Shown here one piece after another: positions 40,201 to 52,500 of a stretch of DNA of 64,000 nt; position 1 is the stretch's first letter, and every line of letters begins with the position of its first letter. The stretch is from Marsupella aquatica (taxonomy: Eukaryota > Marchantiophyta). The translations under genes were made by a program, and so were the position numbers. The DNA lies in NCBI GenBank assembly GCA_973895155.1, contig OZ316891.1, forward strand, positions 6,758,001 to 6,822,000, read 5' to 3'. Below the pieces are notes generated by a model. The model was given only the letters and a program-made list of their open reading frames with translations. It had not been told where the DNA came from and did not search any database.

Positions 40201-41765
40201 AGGGAAAGAGGAAACGATCGCATTGAGTAGAAAACAGATGCTTGCATGAACACTCCTTGGCGTGATTGGAGGCAAGTTAGTTCACCACCTCTACTCAACA
40301 AAAAGTCAGCAGCATGACAGCAAAATACTTGATGGCCCAGATATTCCCCATGAGCCCCTCACTTTTCAAATATACTTAATGGGGCCCCTTGTCCCGGCAA
40401 CCCTTTCTCAAGACCTGTGTCATTATTTTTTCCATTTTTTAATTATAACATAACCATACGTTATCTACTTCAGTCGACCAGATGGACTGTCTAGAAGCAA
40501 TTTTCAGTGTACTTGAAAATAAATATGTAAAGTATGTGCTAAGTATTTAGCCTTGTCACTCTCATATTCATTTTTCATGTTTTGAAATACTTATGCAAGG
40601 GAAGTAGTACTTAAGTTAAGTAATGTTTACACTCTTTAGTTGTTCCCTCTTAATGTTTTGGAATTACTCATACCTGAAAGTATTTCTCCAAAGCATAGTC
40701 TTACCTGAAGTTTCATAAGAAGGACCAATGGTTTTGGGTGCTATCCAGGTGGTGTTTTTTAAAAGTTGTTTTCATGTTTTGAAATACTTATGCAAGGGAA
40801 GTAGTACTTAAGTTAAGTAATGTTTACTCTCTTTAGTTGTTCCCTCTCAATGTTTTGGAATTACTCATACCTGAAAGTATTTCTCCAAAGCATAGTCTTA
40901 CCTGAAGTTTCATAAGAAGGACCAATGGTTTTGGGTGCTATCCAGGTGGTGTTTTCTAAAGGTTGTTTTCTTTCAAAGAAATCACGCATTACTTAAAGAA
41001 TTCTTTGATACTATTTGCCAATTTTCTTTTTGGAAATATTCATGTTAGACGTGAGCATTTCCTAGCTTGATGTTATTTTAGCAATCAAAATCATATCTCA
41101 ATTCACCTCTCTACGTTTACTCAAAGGGACACTAAAAAACATTCACTTTGCGTATCACGCCCTGTGACCACTAGTCCAATCTGTAAAAACTATGAAGACA
41201 TTGACAAGTTCAGCATGCCGCTTCACCCCCAAATCCTGCCTATTTGCATTGGCTTATGCAAAACCATCATAGTCAACCAAGACTCTAGTCTACAGGGTAC
41301 TATCAAAGAGACACATACCCTCATACCTGGAGAACATGAAAAATAATGTATATGGTTCGAGTGAAAAGGGCTAAATAATTCATACATACTTTATAAGAGG
41401 ATATATTTATTTTCAAACAAGAGTAGTTTACATTGAAATTGCTTCTACACACTACATCGTTATGTAACAATTAAAAAATGGAAAAAATAATGACACAGGT
41501 CCTGAGAAATGGAAAGTAAAAAGTTAGGGGCTCGTCAAGAATATGTTTACCTAGAGGGCCCCATCAAGTGTTTTGCTGGCAACAGGAAGGGCGGGGTTTA
41601 AGGGCTGCCCAGACATGGGATGGGGAGGGGCAAGGAGGGGACCCAAAAAGGCTGGCCTGAAACTGAAGTGTGACACAAAAATGAAGAGAAACTTCCCGTG
41701 GGGTGTGGAGGATAACCGAGGTGCATTTAATGACAAAACAGGGATGCATCTCCCTGAATCTAAAT
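37236..41765. repeat. Mosaic of direct and inverted (foldback-like) repeats
   Basis: A module containing AAGGGCTGCCCAGGCATGGG, GTGACACAAAAATGAGGAG and TTTAATGACAAAACAGGGA occurs in minus orientation at about 37246-37435 and 39505-39590, and in plus orientation at about 39203-39332, 39333-39490 and 41573-41750. The flanking ~1.3 kb at 37440-38530 is repeated directly at 39590-40760. The segment 38280-38700 recurs inverted at about 38790-39110, and 37990-38280 recurs inverted at about 41345-41575. A further ~195-bp direct duplication is at about 40577-40771 and 40772-40960. This is best read as two nested or tandem foldback elements, rearranged. Open frames across the module on both strands are compositional by-products, not genes. 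Confidence 0.7.
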
Positions 41766-43394
41766 AGCAGCAACTTAACGACAACTTTGAGTGGGGTGCG
41801 TGTAAAAATGGTTTGAACTCCATCTGGCAGGATCTGAGCCATGGATGATGCCACAACTGGAGGCTGAATTCCAAGTGACTGAGGTGTTGTATACTAGATG
41901 TTCTGGCCACCTATTAATGCACATTATTTTGTCATTAATTTGCCGGTTTCTTCATGCACATTATCCGTGGCAATACCTACAGTAGTACGGTTGAAAGAAT
42001 TTCAGGAATCTTGTGGAACTGCACAATTAAATTTGGTGTCAGCATAGTACTTGACGATATGATTGTGCGATACTTTTACCTTAGAGTATTATAGATTGAA
42101 TGAAAAATGAATGAATTGTATAGCAAAGGAAAAATGCCACTCTGTGCTCAATAATTTTTTAGATTTAATGCCTCCCAGCCTATATTTAAAACTGCAATGA
42201 AAACTTAGTTACACAATAAATGTAAATAAATAAATTATTTTTTGATAATTAAAAATTAAGATAAAATTAAATTAACAATTTGATGTCTTGTAAATTTATG
42301 ATATATCATGGGATGATATATCAAGGCTTGCTTAGACCAAAATTAATCTGTTGTTGAAAACTTGTAAGTTTCTGAAAATGCCAATTGATAGAATGTGAAT
42401 ACTTAGAACCCATTGGGATCGAGACAAAAAAACAAAAGGGGCTATTAATGGCCAGCCTCTTTCATATGCGATTCAAAATTAACACTAACACAAAAAAATT
42501 TGAAAAGGAGTCTTGCATGCTTCTGACATCCTTAGAGGCCTAGGGTTGTCATTTGGCCTATAGAGAGCTAAGAGACATGCCTCTACACTCCTCATTTCAT
42601 ACAACATATTAATGCATAATTTATGCTAAAGGTTTGAACTAAAGTGTGAAGTGTCTTAGATCTACTGACAACAAGAGTTCCAAAATAGGCCTAAATATTT
42701 ACCCCAATTCCCAAAGTTTTCCTTCATCTATGAGTACTAGCTCAAGTCAGAGTTATCTTTTCCTTTTGTTCAGTCAATTTCTTGGTCTTTCAACATGGTT
42801 ACACATGATATATGGATGCAACATATTCCAATTCACTAATTCACTACTTCTCATCTTCCCGGGCCGTCTACCTAAAGCCAACCAGGAGATGTCTTGAAAC
42901 ACACCTCAATGGCCTATATGTTGCAAAATTAAAGTACTTAGTCCATGTGTGTGCTACCTTGGTATTTATTGTTATTATATGTTATCAAAAATAAATATCA
43001 ACAAATATGTGCTAAAACTTGGTGGTCATTCCCGTGGAAGAAGAAAGTATGATGAAATTAATGGTTTAACAAGTTTTGAGTGGCTTAAAGATGGAACTCA
43101 CATCTATAAATAAAATCAGCAATCAACAAGCCATGCAACATGTTCCATGGAAAAAAGATGACTCTCAAAGCCCATCTAGCAAGTTGCCATCAATTCCAGT
43201 AACACTAAGAAGGGTGATAAGCAATTGCTGATCTTTTTTGGCCATGGGACATTAACAGTCCACACAACTTAAAGAACTTTTCTAATTCCTAGCTCTTGAG
43301 GTTGTCTGCCCACAAATAGTGCCTCCTTGCCTAGTTAGCTTACAATAGTGCTTATAGATTGCAATTTCCAGCCATGCACTCTTTAGTTGCTGAA
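41766..43394. other. Intergenic, no gene seen
   Basis: AT-rich DNA between the foldback mosaic and the CACTA element. The open frame at 42646-42897 has no recognisable homology. Confidence 0.4.
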
Positions 43395-43397
43395 AAT

Positions 43398-43935
43398 CAC
43401 TACAACACTATGCACCTCTTTTGCGAACCACCACCCTTCGCATCATACAAAGGAAACAAAATCCGAAATACCCAATTTGCGAACTTACTCGCATCGCAAC
43501 GTCTTCGCTACTTCCCATCTCAAATTCTTCGCAAACGGCCCTTCGCAACTACTTCGCAACTTGCGATTCTAAATACGTCGCAACATCTCCGCAACGTTGC
43601 GATGGCACTGTCCTTGCAAATATTGAGAAACGACAAATTTCATTATTTTGCGAGAACAAATGAATCGCTCGCGTTGCGATAACATTTACATCGCAATTTC
43701 CGATGTTAAATTTCTCTATAACTTGCGATGCAAACAAACTCGTAAGATTGCGAGAAGCGGATGACCGCTTTGTTGCGAAGGCATTTAACTCGAAAACGTG
43801 TGGAGAGTAAGTCTTCGCTAGGGTTGTGATTTAGACAACATCGCAAGTGTTGCGATGCGTTTCTCCTCGGAATGGTTGCGATACGTTCACCGTGGCTCTT
43901 TGAGATGGGGGTTGGTTCTCAAAAGCTTCGCAAAA
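43398..43935 (+). repeat. Left terminus and subterminal GCGA array of the CACTA element
   Basis: After the CACTA terminus come roughly 25 occurrences of TTGCGA or its complement TCGCAA (and TCGCAT/TCGCTA variants) in both orientations, spaced about 10-40 bp, up to about 43930. Subterminal motif arrays of this kind are the binding sites of the accessory transposition protein in known CACTA elements. The motif is specific to this element in the window. Confidence 0.85.
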
Positions 43936-44175
43936 TGTATATTTCATGGGTTTTTGTGTATTTGGGTTAGGGTGAGGGTGAGGGAGACCATTCATGGGTT
44001 TTGAAGGAGGGAGGAAAGTGATGTTGACCCAGTCTGCCGCAATTAAAATGGCATTACTGAAAAAGTACAAAAGTTACAAAATGGAAGGGTAAAAACCCTT
44101 AGGTAAAGTGCCACGGCCATGCATGCTGATCGCTATACATGTGAACTCGATGTAAGTGCTCTAGCTACAACTTGT

Positions 44176-46285
44176 CTACATCGAGCTAGAAAGGAGTGTT
44201 CCTGCCCCTCCTTGCCTTCTTCCCCTTGGCCTTCTCCTTGCCCTTGTGTGCTCTTGGGGGGGGGGTGCAACCTGGACTTCCTCCTCCTCTTGGTCACCCT
44301 CGGGGTCACCCTCATCCTCATCCTCATCCTCATCCCCACCTCCACCGCCCTGGCTTGCCGCGCTACCACCCCCAGCACCACTGGAACGTGCTGATGCAAA
44401 TGACTGGTCTCCAGTGCTAGTTGGCCTGGCTTGAGTAGCAGGAGCTGTGCTCCCCTCCCCTGTCCCCTCCACATCCTCATCACTACTATCGGTGCCACCC
44501 TCGGTATGGGAGTCACCATCCTCCCCTCCCTGCTTCCATTAGCAAACCAGGGTGTCTGTTAGTCTCATATTCTTTACAAGTGTGAACAAAAGAGATATTC
44601 ATTCAAAATTGCAATGAATGTAATAGCCTAAAAATTCTCACCAATAGTTCATCAACTTGCTGAAAGAGATGCTCCTTCCCATGTTTCTGGCCCACCTCCA
44701 TCTCAGCCGCCGTAATCTTCCTCTTGTACCTCTTGTACTAAGCCAAAACAAAACCAGCACAATTGGGTTAACACCAACCCATAACCCGATTCACATGGCT
44801 TCTAAAAATTAGGGGGTTTGTTGGGGCTGGTGGGGTGGTGCATCAAGGTTTTGGGGTTATGGAGGGTGGCATATATGGGGAAGACCCTCAAAGAACACTT
44901 AAACGATCGGAAAATTTAAAAATTCAAATTTTTGAAATTTTGCGAAGGCGCCAGCTTCGCAATCATAAGGACAATTACGTTTGCGAAGCTGGTTGCGATG
45001 CGAACGTCTTCGCAACGCCTTCGCAAACATAAGCAAAAAAAGGGCATAATAAGGTTTGCGAAGGATTTGCGAAGCTACCCGCATCGCAAATGTATCGCAA
45101 ACTCTGTCATGGCAAAAACCCGAGAGGGAAGCAACTGTACGTGACCTAATCTGACACAACAAGTCTAATTGTAACTACTTGGTGGAAATGCAAGAAAGAG
45201 TTGGCTCATTGCAGGTGTGTTGGAATAGGAATTGGAGTAGCAAGAAGTCAAGGGAGGAGAGGGAGGTGCACTCACGAATGCTGCTTTGAGGCCGGGGAGG
45301 CCACCTTGACCCAGCCTGTGGGTGATGTTGGGCTTGTCTCGGACTCGCTCAGCTGCCTTCAGGAACTTGTTGGGTGGATCGCCTACTTCTGCTACAACCT
45401 GCTGGAGCTGGGCTACCTTTTGCTCCATCACCTTCAGGTCCCGGTCAGACTTCCCGGCCTCCTTTGCCCTTCGAGCCTTTGCCAACTTCTCTGTGAAATC
45501 ATTGAGGAGCCTGGCTGCTTTCAACTTCACCTCTGTCTGGTAGAAGGTCTGCCAGATATCTTCTGAGAATTGCAGCGGCCTCTGCAAATTCCTATACTCC
45601 TCCAAATCTCTAAGGTGAGACCTGATCTTCATTCTATCATGGTATCTAGCTTGTGACATGGAGTTTGAAATTTTGTCAGCAAGCCACTGTGAATCCATCT
45701 CTCCTCCATTTCGAAATGCATCTTTCACCTGATTGATGACTCGCTTCTGCTCTGCCTTTGAGCGAGTGCCCCACTCGTCTCCTCTTGCAAAATTTGTGGA
45801 TACAATGTGCCTGATTGTGCTCTTGGCCCCATTGTAAGCAAGCTCGGTGGGAATCCCCTCATCCTCTAAAGTAATCAGAGGCAGCTTCCTCCTTGCTGCC
45901 TCCTTCTTTCTTTGCTCCTCCCTCTGTTTCCTGATCAGGTCTCTCTCATCTTTCCTCCTCTTCTTTTCCAATGCTTGAGGCGAGAGCACTCCAGCCTGAG
46001 CTCTCTCGTCCCTCTTTCGCTTCCTCTCAGCAGCCGCCTGCTCTGCTGCCTTCCTTGCATCCTCCTCCACTGCTACTTGCCCTGCAGTGAGACCTGCTTG
46101 CAAGGCTTGGCCCAGAAGGGCACTCAATGATGCCAGCCCTGCTGGACTGGTGAAATCAATTTGACTCAACTGTGCAACCGAAAAATGCTCATCCACAATC
46201 GCCTTCAATCGATCCCCCCCCCTCGGTTGCCTCCGTTGCTGCCAAAAGCTCCTCCATCACCACCAGTCCCCTCTTCGCTCGCCAT
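44176..46285 (-). CDS. CACTA accessory protein: coiled-coil with acidic Gly-rich tail, three exons
   Basis: Exons are 46285-45276, 44737-44642 and 44529-44176, with GT-AG junctions all in phase 0. The N-terminus starts MASEEGTGG and is Gly-rich. The middle is strongly charged and helical (an Ala/Lys/Arg/Glu coiled coil at about residues 60-130, and another at about 230-290). The last exon is acidic, with runs of Gly, Asp and Glu, then a basic Arg-rich end. No enzyme motif is seen. A nine-C run at 46214-46222 puts the start ATG one base out of frame with the rest; ten would restore it. By position (opposite strand to TNP2, inside the element) I infer the counterpart of TNPA, the protein that binds the subterminal motifs. 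Its first intron and its 5' side carry extra GCGA clusters. Length would be about 485 residues. Confidence 0.65.
44930..45110. repeat. Internal GCGA cluster in an intron of the accessory gene
   Basis: The same TTGCGAAG/CTTCGCAA words as in the subterminal arrays recur about ten times in the first intron of the minus-strand gene. They may be extra binding sites for an element protein, or copies moved by internal rearrangement. Confidence 0.7.
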
Positions 46286-46369
46286 CGCTCCGCCCTTGCC
46301 CTCGTTGCTCTCCTCAGGCCTGAATGAACTGAATCCGCCTTGTCCGCGCTCGGCAATCCATAAAGATTC

Positions 46370-46500
46370 AAAATATTGGGCTTTGCGATTCGTTTTGCAT
46401 CGCAGTTTGCGATGCATCGGCCTTCGCAAAAAGCTTCGCAAATTCTATCTTTGCGAAGCTTCAAGATTCGCAAAAGCCTTCGCTATTTGGTTTTGCCATA
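46370..46500. promoter_or_regulatory. GCGA cluster upstream of the accessory gene
   Basis: Seven to eight TTGCGA/TCGCAA-type words lie just 5' of the minus-strand accessory gene (its ATG is at 46285). In Spm, TNPA binds sites near its own promoter and regulates it, so an autoregulatory role is plausible by analogy. This is inference. Confidence 0.45.
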
Positions 46501-48134
46501 ACCCCCGTCTCGCATGCGTATTTGATGTGTTGTTAGGGATACTAAGGGGGCTTATGAACATTAAATGGGGTAGATGTAGAGGATTATGTTGCATTTTAGT
46601 GGGATGTGATGAGATAAGGATTGGGGGGTTAGAAAATTGAAGGAGTTATATTGCAGGGTAAGAGGAGGGGGTTTGGCCTGGTTAGGGGAGGGTTTCTTTT
46701 GTGAAGGTTGGGCTTAGATTGGCTTAGATACGAGGGGTTTTATGTTTTGGGTTTGCAGGGGGGTTTTATTTATGAAGGTTGGGGTTATATGTATTGGAGG
46801 GTAAGAGCTAAGAGGGGTTTTATGTTTTGGGTTTTGGGGTTTAGGCCAACTTAGGAGGGTTTGAAAGAGAGGTTTCAGTTTTATAGTATCTTGGGTTACT
46901 TTTATGGTATCTTAGGAGGGTAACCAAGAGGGGTGGCATATAATTATGGTAGAGAGAAGCATAGGATGGTTGAAGGGAATTGACCATTTAGGTTTTTGCT
47001 AACTTCATTGGCTTACGCTTTTAGAGTTCCCAAGGGTCTATGGTGGGTTTTTATTGCATGACACTCACCTTTCACTTGAAGCGGGATGAGGTTTTGGTTT
47101 TTATGCTAACAATTGAGGGAAATCCCATGTAATCATGATCCAGTGCAGGACCATCACTGCTTCCTCAACTTTTGTCTAATGCATATGCATTGTGGGAACC
47201 CGGACATCTAAAAGGTATATTTAAACATGTATGTTAGCAGGGTTTGATAAAGAGATTGTTCATAAACCTTGCCCTTCTTTGTTGTGCAAGAATATCTATA
47301 TGCACATGTTTGGGGGTCTACAACTTGAGAGAAGCTAATGGCTATCCAAACTTACTTTTTTGTTTCCAGTATTTTCCTCGTGCTTCTAGATTCAGCTCAT
47401 GTTCAATGAGCCACACGACCTACAGGCACTATTGAGTCCGGATCTCATTCAGGTAATTATTGTCCAACTTCATTCTGGGCTTAGGCCTTTAGAGTTTTCC
47501 CAGGGGTCTAGGGTGGGTTTTTATTGCATGACACTCACCTTTCACTCGAGGGGGGATAAGGGTTTAGGGTTTAGGGTTTTATGCTAACAATTGAGGGGAA
47601 AACCCATGTAATCATGATACAACGCAGGGCCAACACTACTACCTCAACTTTTGTCTAATGCATATGCATTGTGGGAACCCGGGCACCTAAAAGGTATAAC
47701 ATCATGTATACAGTCAATGTTGTTAGTACATATTTTTATGCTTGCCCTTCTTTGTTGTGCCATGATATATGTGGGTAAATGTCTAAGATTCCACAACTTG
47801 ACGGCTGCTAATTACCATCCAAACTTACATTTGGTTTCCAGTATTTTCCTCCTACTTCTAGATTTGGCAAATGTTCCAAAAGCCACGTGACCTATAGGCA
47901 CTGTTGAGCCCGGGTCTCATTCAGGTAATAATCTAACCTCACTTAGGACATAGGGTATTACAATTTTCCCAAAGGTTATAATGTGGTTTCTTCTTGCATG
48001 ACACTCACCTTAATTTGGGTTTCATGCTAACAAATATAAAAGGGTAATAAAACCCCATGTATAAACCAACCTAATTGTTTTTTGAGTTCATTTTTTTTAA
48101 AATCGCTTTATATATGGCCTAATTTTTCCTAATC
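46501..48134. repeat. 470-bp tandem repeat between the CACTA genes, with short telomere-like run
   Basis: GCATGACACTCACC recurs at 47056, 47526 and 47996, exactly 470 bp apart. The first two units are near-complete copies, containing CTCAACTTTTGTCTAATGCA and CATTGTGGGAACCCGG; the third is partial. Within the second unit, 47559-47580 holds three GGGTTTA repeats, the plant telomere motif. Before the units, about 46640-46900 is rich in GGGGTTTTATG-type words. No gene was seen. The stretch would include the 5' regulatory region of the plus-strand genes. Confidence 0.75.
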
Positions 48135-49333
48135 ATGCCCTACATGCAATGTAATGTGGCAGTGGATATGTCCTCTTCCTCTGAACTATCCAGTAGTGAG
48201 TACTCCTCCGATGACGATATACCCCCTCCTCCTCAGCCCGAGGTTACTGGTCCTCGTGGTCCACCCCGAAGACTTTGTGACTGCACCAGATGTGTGGGCC
48301 AAATTTCTCAAAAATCTTATGTGTGTGCTCAACATATTGAGAGATATGGACGTCATAGAGGTCTTACTCCCGGGGCTTCTTCATCCCATATGGTAAGTTT
48401 GTTTCAATTGATTGCCGTTCTTTACTGTTATTTTTAGAGGTGAATCAATGTTTACACATATGGTTTACACATTTGGTTGTTTGTGGGTGTTTGCATGGAA
48501 TAGGGATCCAGTATGCGTAGATTGGTGACACCACCACCCTATGTCCCATCACAAGGAGTTTTAGATGCTATAGGCAATGCACTTTCACAAGCCTTGGGTT
48601 TGGGAATTAGTACCAGTCATGGGACAGAAGGGGAACACCCTCATGTGCCCACTGAGACACGAAGACCCCGGTCCAGGCCCCAATCCAACAGGAGGCCACG
48701 AGCACCCAATGACCCATCCAGAACACTAGTTCAGGGTAGGTGGGGTGTTTGTTCATTCACTGGCAAGTGTGCCTCTATCATCAAGGATTGGGAACCTATC
48801 ACTCTTGGCTTGCCTTATTTTACAGATTTTGATGAGGAGATTGTGGTTTGGGGTAGACGTTGGATTGTGAAAACTTCCACACTTGGAGAGAGACATGGAT
48901 ATGGAGTATTTGCTTGTGAGGATATCATCATGGATGAGGAGGGTGGGTAAGTGTTCGTGGTAGAGAGGGTCCTACTTTGTTCCCATACGGTGGACCCATC
49001 TACAAGAGAAGACATTGGAACATGATCCTTGCACAACATCCTGAGTGGAAAACATATGCTCTAGAGATGGATACTTTTGATGGTAGCACTAGAAGGTATA
49101 GTGAGCAGCGGGTGATAGATGGTGATCCCATACGTAATGGGAATATTGCTGGTTTCATAAATAGTACTGTGGGGACTCGGCCCAAGCGTAGGGCCAATTG
49201 TGAGTGGGTTTTTACTGATGGTCCAATGCCGGCACCATATGGCACGACATATCATAAGGACCATTGCTTAGTTCTTGCTACTAGGACCATTAGAGCAGGA
49301 GATGAGTTATTCACACACTATGAGTGGGATTAG
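48135..49333 (+). CDS. SET-domain protein carried by the CACTA element (frame broken once)
   Basis: Exon 1 (48135-48392) encodes an acidic Ser-rich start and a Cys/His cluster (CDCTRC, C, then H, at about residues 48-70) like the putative zinc motif seen at TNP2 N-termini. A phase-0 intron (48393-48503) leads to the second exon. This carries a Pro/Arg-rich linker and then a SET domain: GERHGYGVFACEDI opening, FPYGGPIY, GNIAGFINS, ANCEWV, and ATRTIRAGDELFTHYEWD closing with the conserved Tyr. The usual NHS of FINHS is replaced by NS. SET domains methylate lysines using S-adenosylmethionine. An in-frame TAA at 48948-48950 interrupts the domain after the DIIMDEE segment; one extra G in the adjacent GGG run (48945-48947) would join the two halves. 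It ends at the TAG at 49331-49333. Activity is unproven. Confidence 0.7.
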
Positions 49334-49544
49334 GAAATCATGTCCTTTATCCTCTTGCACCTATTTTGGACTTCCCATTTACTATTATATATATGGCCTT
49401 TGGGCTCATTTTGGAGTAATAAGGTTTTAGCCCATGCATTTACTTTAATTCTTAATGTCTTGAATGAATGGTGTTAAGTCTATTTTAATTTGTTGTACTT
49501 GGTCAAATATACATGAGGAGGTTTTTTGGTTGTAATGTGCATAG

Positions 49545-52500
49545 AATGCGCAACCATCTCAACAAATGTTACCACGAAGGTTGAGAGCAACATATCGGGA
49601 GATGGGTATGCCAGAAGAGGGAGAACCATCAGAGGGTGATTCCTCATCAAGTAATGATGTAGGTGGTGCTGATGAGGAAGCCGCACCTCGGACTGATGAC
49701 CAGGTCATGCATGATCAAGATCGAGCCATGGATGACTTCATGGTTGATTGGTTTGGTGCCGATGTTGAGGATGATGTGCCTCACATTGGTCATGAGGTTG
49801 GCCCTTCAAATGACCCACGGCCACAACATACTCCAGAGGGACAACAACAATGGAAAGAGGCAGAGGAACATGCTCGAACACCTATTTTTGAGGGTGCTCG
49901 GTTGAGCCGTCTTTCTGCCATATTGGGGCTCTTGAACATTCAAGCCAAACACAAGACAAGCAATTCTATGTTATCAGACATATTTGAATATTGTCATGAC
50001 TTGATGTTACCCTCGGAGAATGTGTTGCCAGGGACCTGGAAGGATGCAAAGAAGGTTCTCTCATCCATTGGTATGGATTACCATATTATTCATGCCTGTG
50101 TGAATGATTGCATGTTATTTCACGGGGATACAGCCCATATCACAGAATGCACAGTGTGTCATGAGCCACGGTATGAGCCAAACATGCTAACCCAGAAGGT
50201 ACCAAGGAAAGCAGTTCGTTGGTTCCCCATAATTCCTCGCTTGTTGCACATGTATAGATGTTCTGACTTGGCTGAGTTGATGGTATGGCACAAGAAACAT
50301 CGTTCGGAGCCCGGTGTCATGCGATTACCAGTTGACTCTCTTGCTCATAAACATGTGGAATCAACATGGCCAGATTTTGAGCGTGACCCTCGGCATGTGC
50401 GACTGGGGTTGGCATCAGATGGAGTTAGCCCTCATTCACTTGGAGGGAAGGGGAGACCTACATCGGTCTGGCCTGTGGTTCTCATGAATTACAACCTTCC
50501 ACCATGGTTGTCCATGAAAAAGGGTTTTTTGTTGCTATCTTTGATTATCCCAGGGCCAAAGAAGGTGAAGAACATGGACACCTATTTGACATTACTGGTT
50601 CAGGAACTCCAGAAATTATGGGAAGGAGTATGGGCATATGATGATCGAAAGACTACAAGGGGTACCCCACGGGTTTTCAAACTCAAAGGGGTTTGTATGT
50701 GGACCATGCATGACTACCCAGGTAAGAACTTTGTTGTTTAAATGCATCATATTCTAATGCATGGTATCCCCTCATTTCCATGTGCTAATCCTAACATAAT
50801 GTGTGTTTATATGACCAGGATTTGGCTTTGTGAGTGGGTTGCAAACCCAAGGCTACAAGGCTTGCTCCACTTGTGGCCCAAGCCTTGGTGATGTAGCCAA
50901 GTATTCATCACATCTTCGCAAGATTGTTTATCTTGGGCATACAAAGTTTCTTCCAATGGGACATCAGATGAGGCGTGACCCACTACTATTTTCCTCTATT
51001 GATATGCCCTTTGGTGACGAGCGTGATGTACCTGAGCCAACAACTTTTACACACTGGAAAGACATGGCTGCAAGAGTGGCAGACCCAGAGGATCCCATGC
51101 AATTTGACGGTAGTGGCTTGACAAGGTGGAGTATATTAACCACTTTGCCCTATTGGGGTGAGTTGAAGATCCGCCATCTATTAGACCCCATGCACATTGA
51201 GGGAAATGTGGGAAAGGCTTTCTATGGAGAGAAAGATACTAACTTCAGGGAGGCTTGTGAGGATCTTGAGATGCATCTAGACGTGTGGGTCATAAGTGAT
51301 CCTACACAGGGATCGAGCATCGACCTTCAGCTCCATGGGTGCTTCCTATTGGCCAGAGAAGGGAGTTTCAGAATCGCATAGGAGACATGCGGTTTCCTAC
51401 TGGTTATGGTGCCAATCTCTGAAAGGCCTTTGGGATGGAGGACAATCATAAGTGGCCAAGGTATCTCAAGACACATGACTACCATAGGTTATTGCAGCAC
51501 ATATTGCCTGTGGCCATAATAGGTTTGGCAAGTGAAGAAGTGCAAGATGCCCTTTGGTCATTGGGAAAACTATTGAGATGGGTATGCTCTAAGGAGATAT
51601 ATACTGATGAGATCCCTGGGATGGAGGTTTTGGCAGCAGAGGTGGTATGCAAGTTGGAGAAGGCCCTTCCTCCTTCCTTTTTTGACTGTCAAGTGCATTT
51701 ACTTGTTCATCTTGTTCATGAGGTGGCCATTGCAGGTCCTGTGCATTGTCGGTGGATGTATTGGCTAGAACGATACATGGCAGTGTTAAAAGGTTATGTA
51801 CGTAACCGTGCACGGGTTGAGGGAAGCATGGCTACAGGATACTTAGCAGCTGAGAGTATGTTCTATTGTAGTAACATATTGGCCACAATTGATTGTACCT
51901 CTGCCCGTACTTGGGTAGAGGAGAGGGAAGATGAAGAGGATCGTTTAACAGGTGCTAGGAAAACTCGCATGTTGACACCAGTGGAGGTGAAACAACTGAC
52001 CACATTCATGTTGAGTAACAACACTATCATGGAAGAATGGAGGGATTTCTATGAGGATGCCAAAAGTAACAGCACAAGACCAAGGATTTTTCCAAAGTAC
52101 CTTGACTATATGAAGGAGAAGTTAGTTGAGGTGGATGACATGGTGGTCAGGGGAGAGAGTGTATTACATTTTCCGGCTATCACAGATGATGTTCGTACCA
52201 TTGTTCATGGTCCCTTGAGAGTGGTTACAACAAGGACAGCAATGTGGACACAAGGAAGACATTTCAGGTGATCTCCATCTACCTTAGTAACCTTTGATTT
52301 GAATCACTTGGTTTAATTTAATTCATTTGTAATACAAGCACGTATATTGAAGAGGCAGATTCTTGGTGTGTTCAATTAATTGGAATATGTTTGTGTCTAT
52401 TTTTGTGTAACATATCCTTATGGTTTGATGGATTTTAGGATTTCTTCCCTTGATGAGAAGAGGGGTCGTACCTTTGATTGTGGAGTTCAAGGACAATTCT

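Noticed and set aside
43398-43935. CRISPR-like or satellite array
   Set aside because: The recurring TTGCGA/TCGCAA words are short, irregularly spaced and in both orientations, which fits CACTA subterminal motifs. There are no uniform repeat-spacer units, and the genome is a plant.
45201-45566. Plus-strand frame of 121 codons
   Set aside because: Antisense of the coiled-coil exon of the CACTA accessory gene.
47559-47580. Interstitial telomere or chromosome fusion site
   Set aside because: Only about three GGGTTTA units, inside a 470-bp tandem unit of a transposon, which is too short to mean a telomere.
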